From: Micromonospora chersina
Lineage (GTDB): Bacteria; Actinomycetota; Actinomycetes; Mycobacteriales; Micromonosporaceae
Assembly (NCBI RefSeq): GCF_900091475.1
Contig: NZ_FMIB01000002.1
Span: 2,356,001-2,420,000, forward strand
DNA: 64,000 bases
Direction: 5' to 3'
Below the pieces are notes generated by a model. It ran no database searches. It saw only the letters and a list, made by a program, of their open reading frames with translations, and was not told where the DNA came from. A program made the translations under genes and the position numbers. This document shows, one piece after another, positions 34,709 to 44,439 of this stretch; the first letter of the stretch is position 1; each line of letters begins with the position of its first letter.

Positions 34709-35581
34709 TCAGGCGGCCGCCCCGGCTTCGCACCCGAGGTGCGGTCGGTTAGTGGTGGCCCGGCCGGCGCGAGTGGCTGCTCGGTGTTCGGCTTGCGCGG
34801 CGAGGGTGGCGGCGGCGTGCGGGGAGGCGATGCCGGTGAGCAGGCCCCTGTGCAGTGCGTCGGCGATGCGGGTGTCGATGCGGCCCAGACGCATGCGTAG
34901 GGCGTCGACGGTGATGCCGAGTCCGGCGGCGATCGGCTCGATCGCCCGCCGCCCGAGCCGCACGTCGATGTAGGGCTGTTCGTCGTCCGGGTCGAGGATG
35001 CCCAGGCCGACGGCGCGGCGCACGAGCACGTCGGGGTGTCCGTAGGGCACCTTGGGGGTGCGGGGGCCGGGCAGGTGGTCGACGTCGGCGATCGAGGTGT
35101 ACTCGCCGGCCTGCAGGCGCAGCCGGTGCCCGGCGCGCCACGCCGCCCGGCACAGCGCCGCGTACGGGGCGTCGCGGGTCAGGTCGACGCGGTCGCGCAG
35201 GGCGGTGAGGAATCCGGTGAGGATCTCGGCGTCGATGTCGTCGGGGTCGCCGTCGTAGCCGGCGCACAACTGGCCGGCGTAGCGACGCAGGGCGGGCATG
35301 GCCATCCCGACCGCGGCGATCACCCACGCCGGCCCCTCCAAGCGGGCACGGCGGATCAGCTCCCGCCACACGCCGTCGCGTAGTGCATATGCCTGAGGGT
35401 GACGCAGGAGCCAGTCGCGCAGCGCCGGCAGTGTCATGACGCCCGACCCAGCGGCGTCGGGCACCCCGCAGGCGCCTATGTCGAGCGTCAAGGGTGCTGG
35501 CTCGCCGGTCAGCGCAGTGAATGCGGCGTCTGCGGCTGCGAGAGGCGAGGTTGGCCAGTCGGTCGCGGCGGGCACGCTCAT
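34709..35581 (-). CDS. Unidentified element protein with possible sigma-like helix-turn-helix
   Basis: I do not recognise this 290-residue protein. The central part (GDPDDIDAEILTGFLTALRDRVDLTRDAPYAALCRAAWRAG) and the later AAGLGITVDALRMRLGRIDTRIADAL are arranged like regions 2 and 4 of a sigma-70-type factor, with a helix-turn-helix near residues 225-255. It is the first gene of the leftward block and faces the control region, a usual place for a regulator. Function is inferred weakly. Confidence 0.55.
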   Translation of the reverse strand: MSVPAATDWPTSPLAAADAAFTALTGEPAPLTLDIGACGVPDAAGSGVMTLPALRDWLLRHPQAYALRDGVWRELIRRARLEGPAWVIAAVGMAMPALRRYAGQLCAGYDGDPDDIDAEILTGFLTALRDRVDLTRDAPYAALCRAAWRAGHRLRLQAGEYTSIADVDHLPGPRTPKVPYGHPDVLVRRAVGLGILDPDDEQPYIDVRLGRRAIEPIAAGLGITVDALRMRLGRIDTRIADALHRGLLTGIASPHAAATLAAQAEHRAATRAGRATTNRPHLGCEAGAAA

Positions 35582-36068
35582 GTCACAACTCCCCCTGTCG
35601 AAGATGAGCGCCGGTTTGGCAAGGCCGCGATGTCACGGGCGGCGCGGCGGTACCGATTGGGCCACGGCCGTCACACAACCCGCTCACAGCGCAGGCCACG
35701 GCCCTGCGGGCGGCGCCGGCACTCGTGACACCGCCCCAGGCAGGCAACCCGTGACATCGAGCCAATGTCGTTGGCATTTGGATTTGTCAGTGCCGTTGAG
35801 CTGGGCTGTGACACAGGCCAGGCGCTGATGCCACCGGCCGCCGCCGGCAGAGCCGTCGACAACCGGATGGAGCGCGACGGGGTTGCCACCGGCGGAGGTG
35901 ACACTCACCGCCGCCCACGGCCGCTCACAACGACTCACATCCCGGCACCTGTGACATCGGGCGACCGCGACGCTGTCACCGTTGCCGGGTCTGGCACGAC
36001 GCGTCGATGTCAGTGCCACCAGGACGTCACAGGGCCGGGCCGACACCGAGACCTGAGGTCATGTCAGC

Positions 36069-36120
36069 GGTAGGAGGACAAAAGCACCGGTGACGGTAGG
36101 AGGACAAAAGCATCGGTGAC
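36069..36120 (+). repeat. Two tandem 26-bp repeats
   Basis: Units at 36069-36094 and 36095-36120 differ at one base. Each begins GGTAGGAGGACAAAAGCA and ends CGGTGAC. The AAAA core is unusual in this GC-rich surrounding. They could be iterons or regulator sites. Confidence 0.85.
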
Positions 36121-36345
36121 ATCGGCCGGCGATGGTCACAGGAGGTGTCGGCCGCGCCGTGTCAGCGGCGCCTGTCGCTAACTTGGGCGGCCTTCAGTGG
36201 TGCTTCGTGTCTGACAGCCGGGCCTGACATCGCCACGACTCGACCAGCGTCGCGCGTCGATCGCCCCTAGCCGACATCCGCCGTCACATCGAGGCGGAGC
36301 CCAATCGGCGCGAGATGGAGTTGCTGTGTGCCGCTGTGAGTGGCG

Positions 36346-36394
36346 GTGAGAGCCGGGGGCGTTCGCCAGAGCACACAACCGGCGGTTTGGGGGT
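36346..36394. repeat. 49-bp inverted repeat, right arm
   Basis: This arm matches 34390-34438 in inverted orientation with three mismatches. It is about 280 bases upstream of the rightward transfer operon, so each arm lies ahead of a gene start facing away from the other. Confidence 0.85.
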
Positions 36395-36677
36395 GCGGGA
36401 CTTCTCGTCGCCCACGGCGTGGCGAGGATCCCGCCCGCCGCCGGGTCCGCACCTAGTCGGGCCGCCCGCCGCGCCGGCCGCCTCGGGTGCCGCGCAGTGC
36501 TTGGTGCGCTGACACCTCATCGAACACCCGCTACCCGACAAGGGAGGAAGGGCTCCTCCCGGGGACGGTCTGGTTCGCCGCGCGTGCCGTCCGCAGGCCC
36601 GGCGGCGGTCTCCCGTGCCCATCCGCTAGCACCCCGCCGCGTCCCCGGACGTCGGCGGGGCCGGAGGTGAAAGAGTC

Positions 36678-37052
36678 ATGTCCCGCATTTCGGCACGTCT
36701 TCGTGCTCTCACCCGTTCCCATGCCGCCCGCCGCGTCGCCTTCACCGGGTTGGTGATGGTGTTGTTGTCGGCGCCCACCGCCGCGCACGCCGATCCTGGT
36801 TCGCCGGCGATCGTGGCGGTGAACTCGCTGCCGGTTGTCATCGCCAATCTGCGGGCCTGGCTGATCGGCATCCTCGCCGCCCTGGCCACCCTGTTCCTCG
36901 TCCTGGCAGGCGTCTACTGGGCCACCGCAGGCGGCGACCCGGCGCAGGTCGAGCGGGCCAAGGGGGCACTGAAGAACGCCCTGGTCGGCTACGGCCTGGC
37001 CGTGCTCGCCCCGGTCCTGCTGCAGGTCGTCCAGGGCATCGTCGGGAGCTGA
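36678..37052 (+). CDS. VirB2/TrbC-like pilin or small membrane transfer protein
   Basis: This 124-residue protein has a signal-like segment ending at AHA-DP (about residue 38) followed by two hydrophobic helices (LRAWLIGILAALATLFLVLAGVYWATAGG and KNALVGYGLAVLAPVLLQVVQGIVG). This layout is that of VirB2/TrbC pilins or small Gram-positive conjugation membrane subunits. GGAGG precedes the ATG. It is the first gene of the transfer operon and lies two bases before the VirB6-like gene. Confidence 0.72.
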   Translation: MSRISARLRALTRSHAARRVAFTGLVMVLLSAPTAAHADPGSPAIVAVNSLPVVIANLRAWLIGILAALATLFLVLAGVYWATAGGDPAQVERAKGALKNALVGYGLAVLAPVLLQVVQGIVGS

Positions 37053-37053
37053 C

Positions 37054-37974
37054 ATGGGCTGGCTACTCGACCAGATCCTGGACTGGCTGGCCGCGGCGAT
37101 CCTCGCCAGCCTGGACGCGCTGTTCGGGGTGATCAGCAGCGCGCTGCTGATCACCCCGAAGGTCACCGCCCTGCCGCAGGTGCAGGCCCTGACGGGCCGC
37201 TCGGTGCTCGTCGTCGACACCGTCTTCGTCCTCGCCTTCGTCGCCGCCGGGGTGCTCACCATGACCGCCGGCGGCAGTGAAACCACCCGCTACACCGCCA
37301 AGGACCTCATCCCAAGGCTGATCGTCGGGTTCGTCGCCGCGCACTTCTCGCAGCTGTGGTGCGGCATCCTCATCGACCTGGCCAACGCCCTGACCGGCGC
37401 GCTCACCACACCCGAGGGCGACAGCGACGGCGCGCTGCGCGCCATCAAGACGCACATCCTCGCCGGGCGGGACACCACGGCGGTGCTGCTGTTCGTGATC
37501 TGCGTGGCGATCATCGCCGTGCTCCTCGCGGGCACCGCGTTCAGCGTGATCGTCCGCTTCGCCGTCGTCATCGTCCTGACCGCGTTCGCGCCGCTGGCGC
37601 TGGCGTGTCATGCGATGCCGCAGACCGACCCGGTCGCCCGCATGTGGTGGCGGTCCTACGGCGGTGTCCTCGCCGTGCCCGTGGTGCAGGGCTTCACCCT
37701 CTACGCCGGGCAGTGGATGCTCACCGACCCCGAGCACCTGCTGCCCGTGCTCGGGCTGCCGGTGGATCCGGGCGGCGCGATCAACCTGTTCGTGGTCATG
37801 GTCATGCTCTGGACGACGCTGCGCGTGCCGTCCCTGATGCGCCGCTACGTGGCCACGGGCAACAGCGGCCGCGGGGTGAACATGCTGGGCGCGGCGGTGC
37901 GGGTCATCGTCGTGCAGCAGGCCACCCGCGCCGTTCCCGGCCTCGGCCGTGGGCTGAAGGCGGTGGGCCGATGA
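37054..37974 (+). CDS. VirB6/TrbL-like conjugation membrane protein
   Basis: This 306-residue polytopic protein has about seven hydrophobic segments, including a strong FVICVAIIAVLLAGTAFSVIVRFAVVIVLTAFAPLALACHA stretch followed by a WW motif (RMWWRSYGG). These match the VirB6/TrbL channel subunits of type IV secretion systems. It starts at ATG after GGGAG; its stop overlaps the next ATG. Confidence 0.8.
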   Translation: MGWLLDQILDWLAAAILASLDALFGVISSALLITPKVTALPQVQALTGRSVLVVDTVFVLAFVAAGVLTMTAGGSETTRYTAKDLIPRLIVGFVAAHFSQLWCGILIDLANALTGALTTPEGDSDGALRAIKTHILAGRDTTAVLLFVICVAIIAVLLAGTAFSVIVRFAVVIVLTAFAPLALACHAMPQTDPVARMWWRSYGGVLAVPVVQGFTLYAGQWMLTDPEHLLPVLGLPVDPGGAINLFVVMVMLWTTLRVPSLMRRYVATGNSGRGVNMLGAAVRVIVVQQATRAVPGLGRGLKAVGR

Positions 37975-38942
37975 GCCGCCACGACGACCGCGCCGATGCG
38001 GGCCGGGTGCGGATGCCCGCTGACGTCGACGCTCCCGACAAGGTGCTGTACGGGCTGACGTTTCGGCAGCTGGCGATCCTCGCCGTCGCCGCCCTCGCCT
38101 TCTACGGCGTCTGGCGGGCCCTGCATCAGGTCGTGCCCGCGCCGGTGCTCGTCGGCGCCGCCGTCGTCGGCGGCGGTCTGGTTTTCGGTGTCGCTGTCGG
38201 CCGTCGCGATGGCCTGCCATTGGACGGGTGGTTGCTCGCCGCGGTCCGTCACGCGCGGGCTCCGCGCGCGCTGTCGACAACTGACACGACGTCGAAGACA
38301 CCGGACTGGGTGCAGGCGCCGACGACGAGGGTGATGCTGCCGGCGCCGCTGAAGCTGCCGGCCGACGCCATCGACGACGGAGGGGAGATCCGACTCGGCG
38401 CCGCGCGAGCGGCGATGGTCGCCACGACGAACGTCAACCTCGCGCTGCGCACCGGCGATGAGCAGGCGGCCCTGGTCGACACCTTCGGCCGCTGGCTCAA
38501 CAGCTTGTCGACTCCCACGCAGATCGTGGTGTCGGCGCAGCCGGTGGACCTGCACTCGGCCGCCCGCAGCCTCGCCCACGCGGCCATGCAGCTGCCGCAC
38601 CCGGCGCTGACGGACGCGGCCAGCGACCACGCCCGCTTCCTCGACGACCTCGCAGCGCGCAAGGATCCGCTGCGCCGGCAGGTCCTCATCGTCACCGGCA
38701 CGAGCGCCGGTGAGCGTGGCGAGCACACGGCTCGACGGCGCGCCGATGACACGGTCCGCGCCTTGGCCGGTCTCGGCGTCACCACTCGCGCCCTCGACGG
38801 GCCGGCGGTCACCGCGGCGCTCGCCGCGGCCGCCGACCCCTACCGGCCGCCACGGCCCGGCGGCCTCGCGGCCCCGGACACGGTCATCACCTCACCCACG
38901 CCCCATCGGCGTCACCGGCACGGAAGGAGCCGACCGACATGA
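37971..38942 (+). CDS. PrgI-family (VirB3-like) conjugation protein
   Basis: This 323-residue protein has an N-terminal PrgI-like region (MPADVDAPDKVLYGLTFRQLAILAVAALAFYGVW) with two membrane helices before residue 75, then a long cytosolic part with no recognised motif. PrgI proteins are the Gram-positive counterparts of VirB3 and sit before VirB4 ATPases, as here. The ATG at 37971 overlaps the previous stop; the frame is open upstream but that part is a shadow. Confidence 0.8.
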   Translation: MSRHDDRADAGRVRMPADVDAPDKVLYGLTFRQLAILAVAALAFYGVWRALHQVVPAPVLVGAAVVGGGLVFGVAVGRRDGLPLDGWLLAAVRHARAPRALSTTDTTSKTPDWVQAPTTRVMLPAPLKLPADAIDDGGEIRLGAARAAMVATTNVNLALRTGDEQAALVDTFGRWLNSLSTPTQIVVSAQPVDLHSAARSLAHAAMQLPHPALTDAASDHARFLDDLAARKDPLRRQVLIVTGTSAGERGEHTARRRADDTVRALAGLGVTTRALDGPAVTAALAAAADPYRPPRPGGLAAPDTVITSPTPHRRHRHGRSRPT

Positions 38943-40726
38943 AGCTGCGCCACAGATCCCAGCCTGCCGACGGTGGCTGCCAGCCGGACGGGCTGGCGGC
39001 CGCCGTCGCCCCCGCCGCCGTCGAGGTCACCCCGCGGTTCCTGCGTGTCGGGGACGGCTATGCCGCCACCCTCGTGGTGACCGGCTACCCGGCAGAGGTT
39101 GGCCCGGCCTGGCTCGAACCTCTGTTGTCGTGGCCGGGCCGGCTCGACCTCGCGTTGCACATCGACCCGCTGCCCGCCCCGGTCGCCGCCGCCCGGCTGC
39201 GCAATCAGCGGGCCCGCTTCGAATCGTCGCGGCGGGCCGACGCGGGCCGCGGCAAGCTGCCCGACCCGTCCGTGGAAGCGGCGGCCGACGACGCCGCGGA
39301 CCTCGCCCAGCGGTTGGCGCGCGGTGCGGCGAAGCTGTTCCGCGTCGGCCTCTACCTGACCGTGCACGCCCGCACCGAGGACGAGCTCCGCGAGGCGTGC
39401 GCGCAGGTGAAGGCAGCCGCCGCGTCCACCCTGATCGAGGTGCAGCCCGCCACGTGGCGGCACCTGGCCGGGTGGACCACCACGCTGCCGCTTGCCACGG
39501 ACAGCCTGCAGATGCGCCGCACCATGGACACCGCCGCTCTTGCCGCCGCGTTCCCCCTCGCCAGCGCAGACCTGCCCGCGCCGCTGCCCGGTGACCCGCC
39601 CGCCGACGGCGGGGTGCTCTACGGCGTCAACCCCGACTCCAGCGGGATCGTGTGGTGGGACCGGTGGGCGCAGGAGAACCACAACAGCGTCGTTCTCGCC
39701 CGCTCCGGTGCCGGCAAGTCGTACTTCGTGAAGCTGGAGATCCTGCGCAACCTCTACCAGCAGGTGCAGGTCGCCGTCATCGACCCTGAGGACGAGTACC
39801 AGCGGTTGGCCGACGCGGTCGGCGGCTCGGTGGTCCGCCTCGGCATGCCCGGCGTGAAGGTCAACCCCCTCGACCTGCCGGGAGGTGACTCCCGCCCTGA
39901 CGTGCTCACCCGCCGTGGCCTGTTCCTGCACACCCTCATCAGCGTGCTGCTGGGTCAGCAGCCGCCACCGGCGGAACGGGCGGCCCTGGACCGGGCGATC
40001 CTGGCCGTCTACCGGGCCGCGGGCATCACCGCGGACCCGGCCACCCACCACCGGCCCGCCCCACTGCTTCGTGACCTCGCCGGCTGCCTGCACGGCGACA
40101 CCGACCCCGCCGCCGGCCAGCTCGCCGCCCGCCTCGCGCCGTGGGTTGAGGGTTCCTTCTCGCACCTGTTCGACGGGCCCACCACCATCCGCCCCGACGG
40201 GCACCTCGTGGTGTGGTCGCTGCGGCACCTGCCCGACGAGCTGCGCACCGTCGGCACCCTGCTCGCCCTGGACGCGATCTGGCGGCAGGTCGACGCACCC
40301 AGCAGGCAGGCCGCGCGGCGGCTCGTCGTCGTGGACGAGGCGTGGCTGCTCCTGCGCGACGGTGAAGGCGCCCGGTTCCTGTTCCGCATGTCCAAGGCCG
40401 CCCGCAAACGCCACGCCGGCCTGACCGTCATCACCCAGGACGTCGCCGACCTGCTCGGCACCGACCTCGGCCAGGCCGTCGTCGCCAACGCCGCCACCCA
40501 AATCCTGCTCAAGCAGGCCCCGCAAGCCATCGACGCCATCGGCGACGCCTTCGGGCTCACCGCCGGCGAACGGCGGCTGCTCCTGGCCGCGCGGGTCGGC
40601 ACCGGCCTGCTGATCTCCGGCACCAACCGGACCAGCTTCGACGCCATCGCCTCACAGGCGGAAGACCAGCTGTGTACGACACGCCCGAGCGAACTCGCCG
40701 ACCTCGACGAGGGAGACGACCTGTGA
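38939..40726 (+). CDS. VirB4-like conjugation ATPase
   Basis: This 595-residue ATPase has an N-terminal VirB4/TraC-type domain and a RecA-like motor with Walker A ARSGAGKSYFVK near residue 255, Walker B VVVDEAWLLLRD near 463, and a following KRHAGLTVITQDVADLL. It powers substrate or pilin movement in the type IV secretion channel. The ATG overlaps the stop of the PrgI-like gene. Confidence 0.9.
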   Translation: MKLRHRSQPADGGCQPDGLAAAVAPAAVEVTPRFLRVGDGYAATLVVTGYPAEVGPAWLEPLLSWPGRLDLALHIDPLPAPVAAARLRNQRARFESSRRADAGRGKLPDPSVEAAADDAADLAQRLARGAAKLFRVGLYLTVHARTEDELREACAQVKAAAASTLIEVQPATWRHLAGWTTTLPLATDSLQMRRTMDTAALAAAFPLASADLPAPLPGDPPADGGVLYGVNPDSSGIVWWDRWAQENHNSVVLARSGAGKSYFVKLEILRNLYQQVQVAVIDPEDEYQRLADAVGGSVVRLGMPGVKVNPLDLPGGDSRPDVLTRRGLFLHTLISVLLGQQPPPAERAALDRAILAVYRAAGITADPATHHRPAPLLRDLAGCLHGDTDPAAGQLAARLAPWVEGSFSHLFDGPTTIRPDGHLVVWSLRHLPDELRTVGTLLALDAIWRQVDAPSRQAARRLVVVDEAWLLLRDGEGARFLFRMSKAARKRHAGLTVITQDVADLLGTDLGQAVVANAATQILLKQAPQAIDAIGDAFGLTAGERRLLLAARVGTGLLISGTNRTSFDAIASQAEDQLCTTRPSELADLDEGDDL

Positions 40727-43263
40727 CCCCACCCGCCGCATACCTCGCGGCCATCCTGACCTTCACCCCCCATCCGACCGGCCCAGGCGCCGACGTCGTC
40801 GTGCCGCCCACCGGCGCCACCCGCTGGCTGCTCGAGGCCGCCGCGTGGGTGGGGCAGCGGCCGTGGCTGCTCGCCGTCGCCGCCGGCTTGCTCGTGGCGC
40901 ACGTGGCCGGCCGCAATCTCCTCGCAGCGTGGCGGCACCGCCGGCACGGTGAGGGCGCAAGGCTCGTAACGATCGCCCCACCACCCGAGGTCGACGCGCA
41001 CTGCGCGTCCGCGCTGTGGGCCAACCTCGCCGGCACCCTCACCCCGTCCCGGCGCCGCCGCTGGCTCTACGGCAGCCCTCACATCGCCTGGCAGTACACG
41101 TGGACGGGACGACGCCTGCTCATCTCCATCTGGGTACCCGGCACCGTCCCACCCGGCGCCGTCGAAGCCGCCGTCCGCGCCGCCTGGCCCGGCGCCGCCT
41201 GCACCACCGACGACACCCCCGCCCCACCCATCCCGCTCGACGTGCCCACGGTGGCGGGCGGACATCTGCTGCCCACCGCCGCCGAATGGCTGCCCCTGCG
41301 CATCGACCACGACAACGACCCGCTGCGCGCGCTGATCTCCGCCGGCTCCCAACTGCGGGCCGACGAGCACGCCTGCGTGCAGATCCTCGCCCGCCCCGCC
41401 GCACCCCGCCGCGCCCTGCGCGCCCGCCGCACCGCCGGCAGGTTGCGCGACGGCAAGATCGCCCTCCCCGCCATCAACCCGGCCGCGCCGCTGCTGTGGC
41501 TCGTCGAGGCATTCCTACCCGGCCACACCCCCAGCCCCGCCAGGCACGGGCAGACGGGCCGCCGCGACCCCGGAGTGGAACGCGATGTCCGCGCCATCCT
41601 CGACAAGACCTCCCACCCGCTGTGGGAGACCGCCATCCGATACGCCGTCGGCAAGGACAGTCGACGCGCCGGCACCGACCAGCAGCCACGGCTACGGGGC
41701 ATCGCCGACACCATCGCCTCCTCCTTCGCCGTGTACTCCGGCCGCAACCGCCTCACCCACCGGGCCCGCATGCCCTCCCCCGCCGCGGTCCTCGCGCGGC
41801 GGCGCCTCGGCGCCGGATTCCTCACCTCCACGCCCGAACTGGCCGCGCTCGCCGCGCTGCCCCAAGATCTGGCCGTCCCTGGCCTGGACCGCGCGCGGGC
41901 GAAATCCATGCCCGCACCGGTCGCCGTCGCGACCGGCGGACGCGGCACCAAGATCCTCGGCACCGCCGAGGTCGGCGGCCACGGCGTGGCCCTGGCCGTG
42001 CCGGATGCGCGGTATCACCTGCACGTGATCGGATCCACCGGCAGCGGGAAGACGACGCTGCTGGTCAACATGGCCGTCGACGACATCACCGCCGGCCGCG
42101 GCACCGTCGTCATCGACCCGCACGGCGACCTCGTCCTCGACATCCTCGACCGGCTCCCCGCCTCTGTCGCCGACCGCCTCGTCATCTTCGACCCAGACCA
42201 GCCGAATCCGCCGACCATCAACCCACTCGCCGGGGACGACCCCGACCTAGTCGTGGACAACCTCGTGTCGATCTTCGGGAACATCTTCGCCAAAGCGTGG
42301 GGCCCCCGGATGGACGACGTCATGCGCGTCGCCTGTCTCACGTTGTTGCGGCACGCCAACGTCACCCTGCAACACATCCCGCCCCTGCTCAACAGCGCCC
42401 AGTTCCGGTCGGCGATGACCGTCGACCTGGACGACCCGGCCGGCCTGTCCGGGTTCTGGCAGTGGTACGACGAGCTCAACCCCGCTCTGCGCTCGCAGGT
42501 CATCGGCCCCGTGCTCGCCCGCCTCCGCGCGTTCCTCCTGCGCGACTTCGTCAAACGCACCATGCGCTACCCGCGCTCGAGCTTCGACATGGGCAAGGTC
42601 CTCGACGGCGGCGCGCTACTCGTGCGCATCCCGAAAGGCCAACTGGGGGAGGACACCAGCAAACTCCTCGGCTCCCTGATCCTGGCGCAGGTGTGGCAGG
42701 CCGCCACCGCCCGCGCGCGCATCGCCCCCGACAAACGCCGCGACGCCACCCTGATCATCGACGAGGCCCAGAACTTCCTCACCCTCGCCAACAGCCTCGA
42801 CACAATGCTCGCCGAGGCCCGCAAGTACCGGCTGTCCCTCGTCCTCAGCCATCAGGACCTCGCCCAGTTCCCGAAGGACCTCCTCGCCGCCGCATCGGCA
42901 AACGCCCGCAACAAGGTCTACTTCTCCTGCGCGCCCGAGGACGCCCGTGTGCTGGCCCGCCACACCCTGCCCGAGCTCGACGAGCACGACCTGACCCACC
43001 TCGACGCCTACACCACCGCGACGCGTCTCGTCGCCGACGGCCGCCAGACACCGGCGTTCACCATGAAGACGCGCCCGCCGAAACCGGTGGTCGGGGAGGC
43101 GACCGCGATCCGGCACGTCGCGGCCCAAGCCATCACACCCCAGGACACCAGCGCCATCGACGCCCTCGTCGACCGGTTCTCCCGCCCGGACAAGAGCGAC
43201 CGGCCCACCGGAGCGGACACTCGCGACGCCCGGCGGAGCAGCCGCACTTCCGGCCCCGCCTGA
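40723..43263 (+). CDS. VirD4/TraG-like coupling ATPase
   Basis: This 846-residue protein has one N-terminal membrane helix (RPWLLAVAAGLLVAHVAG), a large middle region, and a HerA/TraG-type motor with Walker A STGSGKTTLLV near residue 438, DPHGDLVLDIL after it, and Walker B TLIIDEAQNFLTLA near 675 followed by SHQDLAQFP. It is probably the coupling protein that feeds DNA to the channel. GTG at 40723 overlaps the virB4 stop (GTGA). Confidence 0.87.
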   Translation: MTPPAAYLAAILTFTPHPTGPGADVVVPPTGATRWLLEAAAWVGQRPWLLAVAAGLLVAHVAGRNLLAAWRHRRHGEGARLVTIAPPPEVDAHCASALWANLAGTLTPSRRRRWLYGSPHIAWQYTWTGRRLLISIWVPGTVPPGAVEAAVRAAWPGAACTTDDTPAPPIPLDVPTVAGGHLLPTAAEWLPLRIDHDNDPLRALISAGSQLRADEHACVQILARPAAPRRALRARRTAGRLRDGKIALPAINPAAPLLWLVEAFLPGHTPSPARHGQTGRRDPGVERDVRAILDKTSHPLWETAIRYAVGKDSRRAGTDQQPRLRGIADTIASSFAVYSGRNRLTHRARMPSPAAVLARRRLGAGFLTSTPELAALAALPQDLAVPGLDRARAKSMPAPVAVATGGRGTKILGTAEVGGHGVALAVPDARYHLHVIGSTGSGKTTLLVNMAVDDITAGRGTVVIDPHGDLVLDILDRLPASVADRLVIFDPDQPNPPTINPLAGDDPDLVVDNLVSIFGNIFAKAWGPRMDDVMRVACLTLLRHANVTLQHIPPLLNSAQFRSAMTVDLDDPAGLSGFWQWYDELNPALRSQVIGPVLARLRAFLLRDFVKRTMRYPRSSFDMGKVLDGGALLVRIPKGQLGEDTSKLLGSLILAQVWQAATARARIAPDKRRDATLIIDEAQNFLTLANSLDTMLAEARKYRLSLVLSHQDLAQFPKDLLAAASANARNKVYFSCAPEDARVLARHTLPELDEHDLTHLDAYTTATRLVADGRQTPAFTMKTRPPKPVVGEATAIRHVAAQAITPQDTSAIDALVDRFSRPDKSDRPTGADTRDARRSSRTSGPA

Positions 43264-43530
43264 CCACCAACCACCGTTCGGCCGGCACCGTCGCTGTTAG
43301 CTGCGGCTGGGCTGATCCGGCGACCCCGGTGGGCTTTCCGTGACGCCTTCCGCTGCGGCTTCACCGCGCCTTCACTACCTCTCACACACGTCCGGCCCCG
43401 CCCCGCGGCCCTGTGTGGCTGTCAGCGCAGCACGCCGCCGTGAGGGCGTCCGCTTCAGCGGCGGTGACATTTCCAGACTCCCTCCCCATGGGAGGGGTCA
43501 CCCTTCGTCTACTCCCTGAGGAGATCCCTC
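43264..43530. other. Non-coding gap in the transfer region
   Basis: No gene is supported. TCACA-type half sites occur (CTCTCACACACG near 43380 and GGTGACAT near 43463). The end supplies the ribosome-binding site GAGGAG for the next gene. Confidence 0.5.
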
Positions 43531-44439
43531 ATGTCCCGCGAATCCACCAACCCCGACTCCCGCCCGTCCCGCTCCCCCTCCAGCAAGCTCCAGCGGCTGG
43601 CCCACCTGCGTCGGCTGACCCTGCGCGACCGTCAACTCCTGGCCTGGCTCGCCGAGCACTATGTGCTGTCCACCGCCCAGATCGCGGCGGCCCTGTTCCC
43701 GTCACCGCGCTCCGCGCGGCTGCGCCTGGCCGCCCTGCACCGCATCGACGCCGTGCACCGCTTCGTCGACGTCACCACCGGCGACGGCCAACACCTCTAC
43801 ACCCTCGGCCCGCTCGGCATGCTCGTGCACCCCACCACCTACACCGACCCCGAACACCCTGATGCCCGGCCGCCGCGCTCCAGCATTGAACGCACCGAAC
43901 GCATCATCGGCAGCCCGCGCCTGCGGCACCTCCTCGGCGCCAACCAGCTCTTCATCGACCTACACGCCTACACCCGCACCGACCCCACCACCGAGCTGGT
44001 GCGGTGGTGGTCCGAGCAGCACGCCACCACCGCCTACACCCTCGCCGGCATCCGCCCCGACGGCCACGGCATCTGGTCGGCCGCCGGCCACACCGTCGGG
44101 TTCTTCCTCGAGCACGACAACGGCACCGAACCCCTAGGCAGGGTGCTGCGCAAGCTGCGCGGCTACGAACGCCTCGCCGAGTTCGGCCCCCGCTACCCCG
44201 TCCTTCTACGGGTGCCGACCCGCCGCCGCGAAGCTCACCTCCTCGACGCCCTCGCCGGCGTGCCCACGGTCATGCCCGTGGCCACCGGCCTGCACGACGA
44301 GCACCCCGCCGGGCCCGCCTGGACCCTCGCCGCCGAGCCCGGCCCTCGCCGGTGGCTGCACGAGCTGCCCTCCGACCACGGCCCCCGCAACAGCGCAACG
44401 AACCCACACCGCTACACCGATCCCGACGGCGACCTCTGA
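43531..44439 (+). CDS. Replication-relaxation family protein
   Basis: This 302-residue protein has an N-terminal winged helix (LTLRDRQLLAWLAEHYVLSTAQIAAALFPSPRSARLRLAAL) followed by LYTLGPLGMLV and a C-terminal domain with FFLEHDNGTEPLGRVLRKLRGYERL. This is the pattern of the Replic_Relax family encoded next to transfer genes in Gram-positive mobile elements. It may act in initiation of transfer or replication; a nicking activity cannot be shown from sequence. Confidence 0.8.
   Translation: MSRESTNPDSRPSRSPSSKLQRLAHLRRLTLRDRQLLAWLAEHYVLSTAQIAAALFPSPRSARLRLAALHRIDAVHRFVDVTTGDGQHLYTLGPLGMLVHPTTYTDPEHPDARPPRSSIERTERIIGSPRLRHLLGANQLFIDLHAYTRTDPTTELVRWWSEQHATTAYTLAGIRPDGHGIWSAAGHTVGFFLEHDNGTEPLGRVLRKLRGYERLAEFGPRYPVLLRVPTRRREAHLLDALAGVPTVMPVATGLHDEHPAGPAWTLAAEPGPRRWLHELPSDHGPRNSATNPHRYTDPDGDL

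Larger units (their letters stand above)
35582..36677. promoter_or_regulatory. 1.1-kb non-coding control region between divergent gene blocks
   Basis: No gene is supported here. The stretch separates the leftward int/methyltransferase block from the rightward transfer operon. It is dense in TGTGAC/GTCACA-type half sites (more than a dozen, for example near 35580, 35670, 35728, 35810, 35950 and 36110). It holds two tandem 26-bp repeats and one arm of the 49-bp inverted repeat. Such architecture suits promoters, repressor sites, or an origin of transfer or replication; none is proven. Confidence 0.6.

Noticed and set aside
35582..36677. A CRISPR array or phage-like repeat array in the control region
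   Set aside because: The repeats are only two tandem 26-mers and scattered half sites, without regular repeat-spacer units or cas genes.
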